From NCBI GenBank assembly GCA_021793635.1, contig JAJYSI010000090.1, forward strand, positions 1 to 9,515: 9,515 nt of DNA, given 5' to 3'. The position numbers were made by a program, and so were the translations under genes. This document shows positions 7,304-9,515 of this stretch, piece after piece. Position 1 is the first letter of the stretch, and the number at the start of each line of letters is the position of its first letter. The notes below the pieces were generated by a model that was not told the DNA's origin, searched no databases, and saw only the letters and a list, made by a program, of their open reading frames with translations. This DNA comes from Bacteroidota bacterium (GTDB taxonomy: Bacteria; Bacteroidota; Ignavibacteria; Ignavibacteriales; Ignavibacteriaceae).

Positions 7304-8059
7304 ATGAAAAAAGTAAAATTTAAAAATTCAAGGAATAAAAGCCTTGCAGGAATACTTTATGAATCTCCAGGCAATAAAGTAATAATTATGTGCCATGGTT
7401 ATTCTTCAGATAAGTTAATGGAAGGAAGAACCGAAGCTCTTGCAGATAAACTAACTGCTTCCGGGTTTAATTGTTTTGCATATGATTTCAGCGGCTGCGG
7501 CGAGAGTGAGGATGATTCGCTTTCTCTTACAAAAGAAGTGGATGATTTAAAATCCGCGGTTAACTTTGTTAAGGCACTTGGATACAAAAAAATCGCTTTC
7601 TACGGACACAGCCTTGGAGCGCTGATTTGCCTTATGTCTTTCTCATCGGAAATTATAACTATGGTATTGAGTGCACCACTAACAGATTCTATAATAGATG
7701 AATTGAAAGCCACATACTCAAAGGAATTATTTAATGAACTGAGGGAAAAAGGACAAATTACTTTGGATATTAAAAAGGGATACAGAAGCTCTTTGGTTAT
7801 AGATAAACAGATGCTTTCTGATTTTGAGGAATTGAATCAGAAAAAAATATTATCAAGAGTAAAATGCCCTGTTCTTATTATACACGGCGACACAGGACCG
7901 GATGAACCTGTACTTCATGCGAAAACAATAAAGGGAATAAAATTTCTAACCCACGAAAGCAAGCTGGAAATTATTAATGGTGCCGGTCATAATTTTGAAA
8001 ATCACATCCAAACTCTAACTCAACTTACAAATGATTGGTTTCGGAAATATTTCCAATAA
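7304..8059 (+). CDS. Serine alpha/beta-hydrolase (esterase-like)
   Basis: A 251-residue cytoplasmic alpha/beta-hydrolase without signal peptide or membrane segment. It has the oxyanion motif HGYS (31-34), DFSGCGES (61-68), nucleophile Ser103 in GHSLG (101-105), an acid in HGDTGPDEP (194-202, probably Asp200, possibly Asp196), and His229 in GAGHNF. The triad is therefore complete. The layout (short lid, G-x-S-x-G, total about 250 residues) resembles cinnamoyl/feruloyl-esterase-like and acyl-peptidase-like hydrolases, but substrate cannot be assigned. There is an extra residue in the acid loop compared with the common HGDxDxxVP pattern. It is a single gene 171 bases after the MFS gene and converges with the DUF6064 gene 11 bases away. 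Its stop codon is the first arm of an inverted repeat. Confidence 0.85.
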   Translation: MKKVKFKNSRNKSLAGILYESPGNKVIIMCHGYSSDKLMEGRTEALADKLTASGFNCFAYDFSGCGESEDDSLSLTKEVDDLKSAVNFVKALGYKKIAFYGHSLGALICLMSFSSEIITMVLSAPLTDSIIDELKATYSKELFNELREKGQITLDIKKGYRSSLVIDKQMLSDFEELNQKKILSRVKCPVLIIHGDTGPDEPVLHAKTIKGIKFLTHESKLEIINGAGHNFENHIQTLTQLTNDWFRKYFQ

Positions 8060-8096
8060 CTTTTAAATATTTAATTAAGAGTCTTAATAAAAGTTA
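8057..8096. terminator. Candidate bidirectional terminator (nested inverted repeats)
   Basis: TAACTTTTA (8057-8065) and TAAAAGTTA (8088-8096) are perfect 9-base inverted arms. Between them lies a second inverted repeat, TTAAGAGTCTTAA (8075-8087), directly abutting the right arm. The arms are T-rich on both strands. The structure sits exactly where two genes converge, covering the hydrolase stop codon and the last codons of the DUF6064 gene. It lacks a GC-rich core, so the stem is weak; termination is inferred from place and symmetry. Confidence 0.4.
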
Positions 8097-8730
8097 CGAG
8101 TTTATTATTTAACAATATTATTAATACCAGCCCTAAAATTCCTGAAACTAACAAGCCGATATCCTCATAAATAGATAAGCTAAATGCCGCACTAAATCCG
8201 ATAATTGACCAGAGAAAAGGAATTATTATTACAGGCAGCGGAATTTTTTTATTAACAAAAAGCAGCATACCAAATGTGTAAATTGTTGTCGGGCACGGCA
8301 GCCCAAAAGTTGGAGAATAAGGGAATTGATGACCGCATATATGCCCAATAATAGGATAGAATATTAGCGAATATGCAATTATAATTATTCCAATAAAATT
8401 AAAAATACTCTTTTGATACCTGAATGAAATTCTTTTTTTTACACTACCATAATATATAAATAGTATCCCCTGCACAATAAACAATATACCGAAAGCATAA
8501 GCTACTTTATTTATTGAAGAGAAAAAGATAATATGATAGGCAAGCCCCATCCACAGCCAAAAGAATGCAAGTACTGTGTTTATTGTCCTGCTTACATTTA
8601 TATTATCCTTAAAAAGGAAATAGACACAGATAAAGCCCGCAGCATAAAAAATTATTTGAAGCGGGAAAAACGCTAAGTTGTATTCCTTAAATATGTCTAA
8701 GAAATCCTCGGTAGAAAACGGCAGTTGCAT
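8071..8730 (-). CDS. DUF6064-like integral membrane protein
   Basis: A 219-residue membrane protein of unknown function with six or seven hydrophobic segments (about 22-41, 49-70, 74-95, 108-128, 147-159, 165-184, 189-207). The opening MQLPFSTEDFLDIFKEYN and the block GHQFPYSPTFGLPCP (133-147), followed by TTIYTFGMLLF (148-158), match what I recall of the DUF6064 family. AYHIIFFSSINKVAYAFG (64-81) also fits that family. The conserved His, Pro and Cys residues between helices would make a site near the membrane surface; their role is unknown. The ATG at 8730 has a good Shine-Dalgarno site, CAGGAG, 6 bases away. It is downstream of a lipoprotein gene on the same strand, and its coding end enters the convergent inverted repeat. 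Confidence 0.8.
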   Translation of the reverse strand: MQLPFSTEDFLDIFKEYNLAFFPLQIIFYAAGFICVYFLFKDNINVSRTINTVLAFFWLWMGLAYHIIFFSSINKVAYAFGILFIVQGILFIYYGSVKKRISFRYQKSIFNFIGIIIIAYSLIFYPIIGHICGHQFPYSPTFGLPCPTTIYTFGMLLFVNKKIPLPVIIIPFLWSIIGFSAAFSLSIYEDIGLLVSGILGLVLIILLNNKLVTFIKTLN

Positions 8731-8733
8731 GGC

Positions 8734-8859
8734 TTACTCCTGAATTAATTGAAAAAATCTAAGAATAAAGATCCAAATCAATAATGGAATAAGAGAACTA
8801 AATGCGAGAATTATTCCAACCGGCTGTAATGCTGCCGGTACAAAAGATAATATTCTAAA
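8734..8859 (-). CDS. Possible small membrane protein without a standard start codon
   Basis: Directly after the lipoprotein stop, in the same frame, runs a 41-codon open frame ending TAA, three bases before the DUF6064 ATG. The translation is very hydrophobic and protein-like. It contains VPAALQPVGIILAF and then LIPLLIWIFILRFFQLIQE, a likely single transmembrane helix with a charged end. There is no in-frame ATG or GTG. The only in-frame TTG would leave 15 residues, so initiation would need ATA or ATT, or stop-codon readthrough. It may instead be the remnant of a gene, or chance in AT-rich DNA. The tight fit between two genes and the ribosome-binding site at its end are what make it worth listing. 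Confidence 0.25.
   Translation of the reverse strand, partial: FRILSFVPAALQPVGIILAFSSLIPLLIWIFILRFFQLIQE
8737..8742 (-). promoter_or_regulatory. Shine-Dalgarno site of the DUF6064 gene
   Basis: On the minus strand this reads CAGGAG, 6 bases before the ATG at 8730. It also encodes the last codons of the small reading frame upstream. Confidence 0.65.
8819..8839. repeat. Short GC-rich inverted repeat between lipoprotein and DUF6064 genes
   Basis: ACCGGC (8819-8824) pairs with GCCGGT (8834-8839) around a 9-base loop. It is the most GC-rich hairpin in an AT-rich stretch. On the minus strand it follows the lipoprotein gene by about 20 bases, but no T-run follows, so it is not a canonical terminator. 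It could stabilise or separate the two messages. It also lies inside the possible small reading frame. Confidence 0.3.
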
Positions 8860-9351
8860 TTAATCGTAACCGCCGTGCCTTGACGGTAATATTTTGTATT
8901 CCGGTTTTGCCTCAATAATGTTTGTTAAATAATTTGATAATTCTCGTAACCGCTTATATTGATCAGTCTGATATTCATATAAAATGTAATTCCACACTAC
9001 AGCATTTTCTTTATTGCCATATTTTATTCTTAGATATTGAATCGGATTCGGCGTCATTTCAACCGGTGCTCTGTTTATTAATGTATCCGGTAAGGAGAAA
9101 AAATTTGTTTCATATACCTTTGCGAGAATTTTACTCTGCTCATCTTTTGTAAGCCGGAAATTTACTTTAACAACTCCATCAAGCACTAAATCTTTTTGAT
9201 AGAAGTTATCAAATGTATTCAGCTCATCCTTAAAGTTGTATTTGTATTGAATCTGCATGAACTGATAATCCGGTCCAACACTTGATTCTTTGCATGACTG
9301 AAACAGCAGTAATGATACAGCCAAAAAGAATATCATCCGATTGTATTTCAT
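8860..9351 (-). CDS. Small lipoprotein of unknown function
   Basis: A 163-residue predicted lipoprotein. The N-terminus has Lys2 and Arg5, a hydrophobic stretch (7-17) and the lipobox-like FQSC, with Cys20 as the probable lipidated residue followed by KESS. The signal is relaxed, as often in Bacteroidota. The mature part is soluble, rich in Tyr, Asn and charged residues. It holds a segment FRLTKDEQSKILAKVYETNF, then FFSLPDTL, then a strand-rich block IQYLRIKYG and a final amphipathic helix RLRELSNYLTNII. This layout is reminiscent of DUF6438-like lipoproteins, a weak resemblance from memory. The ATG at 9351 is chosen; a GTG at 9360 is possible but adds residues before the signal peptide. Neither has a Shine-Dalgarno site. 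Outer-membrane anchoring is inferred. Confidence 0.75.
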   Translation of the reverse strand: MKYNRMIFFLAVSLLLFQSCKESSVGPDYQFMQIQYKYNFKDELNTFDNFYQKDLVLDGVVKVNFRLTKDEQSKILAKVYETNFFSLPDTLINRAPVEMTPNPIQYLRIKYGNKENAVVWNYILYEYQTDQYKRLRELSNYLTNIIEAKPEYKILPSRHGGYD

Positions 9352-9368
9352 AATAATCACTATGACAT

Positions 9369-9397
9369 CAAAAATAATCTCTCTTTATAAACCCAAT
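9369..9397 (-). promoter_or_regulatory. Candidate Bacteroidota-style promoter of the lipoprotein gene
   Basis: On the minus strand TATTTTTG (9369-9376) is a full match to the -7 box TAnnTTTG. ATTG (9394-9397) lies 17 bases upstream as an imperfect, slightly close -33 box. The leader to the ATG at 9351 would be about 10 bases, which fits the lack of a Shine-Dalgarno site. Confidence 0.3.
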
Positions 9398-9408
9398 GCC
9401 GGCACGAC

Positions 9409-9515
9409 CTATTGCACCGGCGGAGTTACATCGTCATCATCATTTTTAGATGATGAACTTTTTAAGAAAGATTGATCAAAGAATGCGATACCTGCATCAG
9501 GATTATTTTTATACT
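9409..9515 (-). CDS. C-terminal end of an unknown protein, cut by the window edge
   Basis: An open frame enters from the right edge and ends at TAG (9409-9411), giving the last 34 residues of a protein. The tail reads NPDAGIAFFDQSFLK, then a serine run (SSSSK), an aspartate run (NDDDD) and VTPPVQ. The low-complexity, acidic, proline-ending tail suggests a disordered C-terminus. No family can be assigned. It is on the same strand as the lipoprotein, 57 bases upstream of it, and may share its transcript. The frame was chosen because the other two minus frames have stops within this stretch. Confidence 0.5.
   Translation of the reverse strand, partial: YKNNPDAGIAFFDQSFLKSSSSKNDDDDVTPPVQ

Noticed and set aside
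8819..8839. GC-rich hairpin as rho-independent terminator of the lipoprotein gene
   Set aside because: The minus-strand sequence after the stem is GTTGGAATAATTC, with no uridine run; kept only as an inverted repeat.
8922..9152. Plus-strand open frame across the lipoprotein gene
   Set aside because: It is antisense to a gene with a signal peptide and lipobox, has no Shine-Dalgarno site and resembles no protein family.
1..9515. Insertion sequence, CRISPR array, tRNA or rRNA
   Set aside because: No transposase, no regularly spaced repeats, no terminal inverted repeats with target duplications and no RNA-gene signatures were seen on either strand.

Overview
The window is strongly AT-rich and looks like a chromosomal accessory segment of a Bacteroidota/Ignavibacteria-type (FCB group) bacterium. 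The grounds are base composition, a lipoprotein signal with a relaxed lipobox, first genes without Shine-Dalgarno sites but possible TAnnTTTG-like -7 elements close to the start codon, and the mix of families. This is an inference from style; no marker gene is present.

Region 1 (about 124-5631, plus strand) is a compact six-gene operon: GNAT acyltransferase, acyl carrier protein (ACP), FabG-like short-chain dehydrogenase/reductase (SDR), ANL-superfamily acyl-adenylate ligase, LuxE-like acyl-protein synthetase and LuxC-like acyl reductase. Four of the five junctions overlap or lie within 2 bases. LuxE and LuxC are two parts of the fatty-acid reductase that makes aldehyde for bacterial bioluminescence, but no luciferase (luxAB) or luxD is here. 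Both catalytic cysteines can be located, as can the ACP attachment serine. The set reads as an acyl-activation, carrying and reduction module. The ligase could load an acid onto the ACP, the SDR could reduce a keto group, LuxE/LuxC could reduce an acyl group to an aldehyde, and the GNAT could transfer an acyl group to an amine. From memory, similar LuxC/LuxE/ACP/SDR/ligase sets sit in flagellin- or surface-glycan loci (e.g. Aeromonas, Shewanella). The product here cannot be read from the sequence. This operon is the most interesting system in the window.

Region 2 (5632-8059, plus strand) has two apparently single genes. One is a 12-helix MFS exporter of the EntS/MFS_3 type. The other is a serine alpha/beta-hydrolase with an intact triad. 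Each follows a 170-200 base intergenic stretch with no strong terminator.

Region 3 (8071-9515, minus strand) holds the tail of an unknown protein cut by the window edge, a small lipoprotein, a no-start-codon 41-codon hydrophobic reading frame, and a DUF6064-like membrane protein. The hydrolase and DUF6064 genes converge over an 11-base gap, where a perfect 9-bp inverted repeat may act as a bidirectional terminator.
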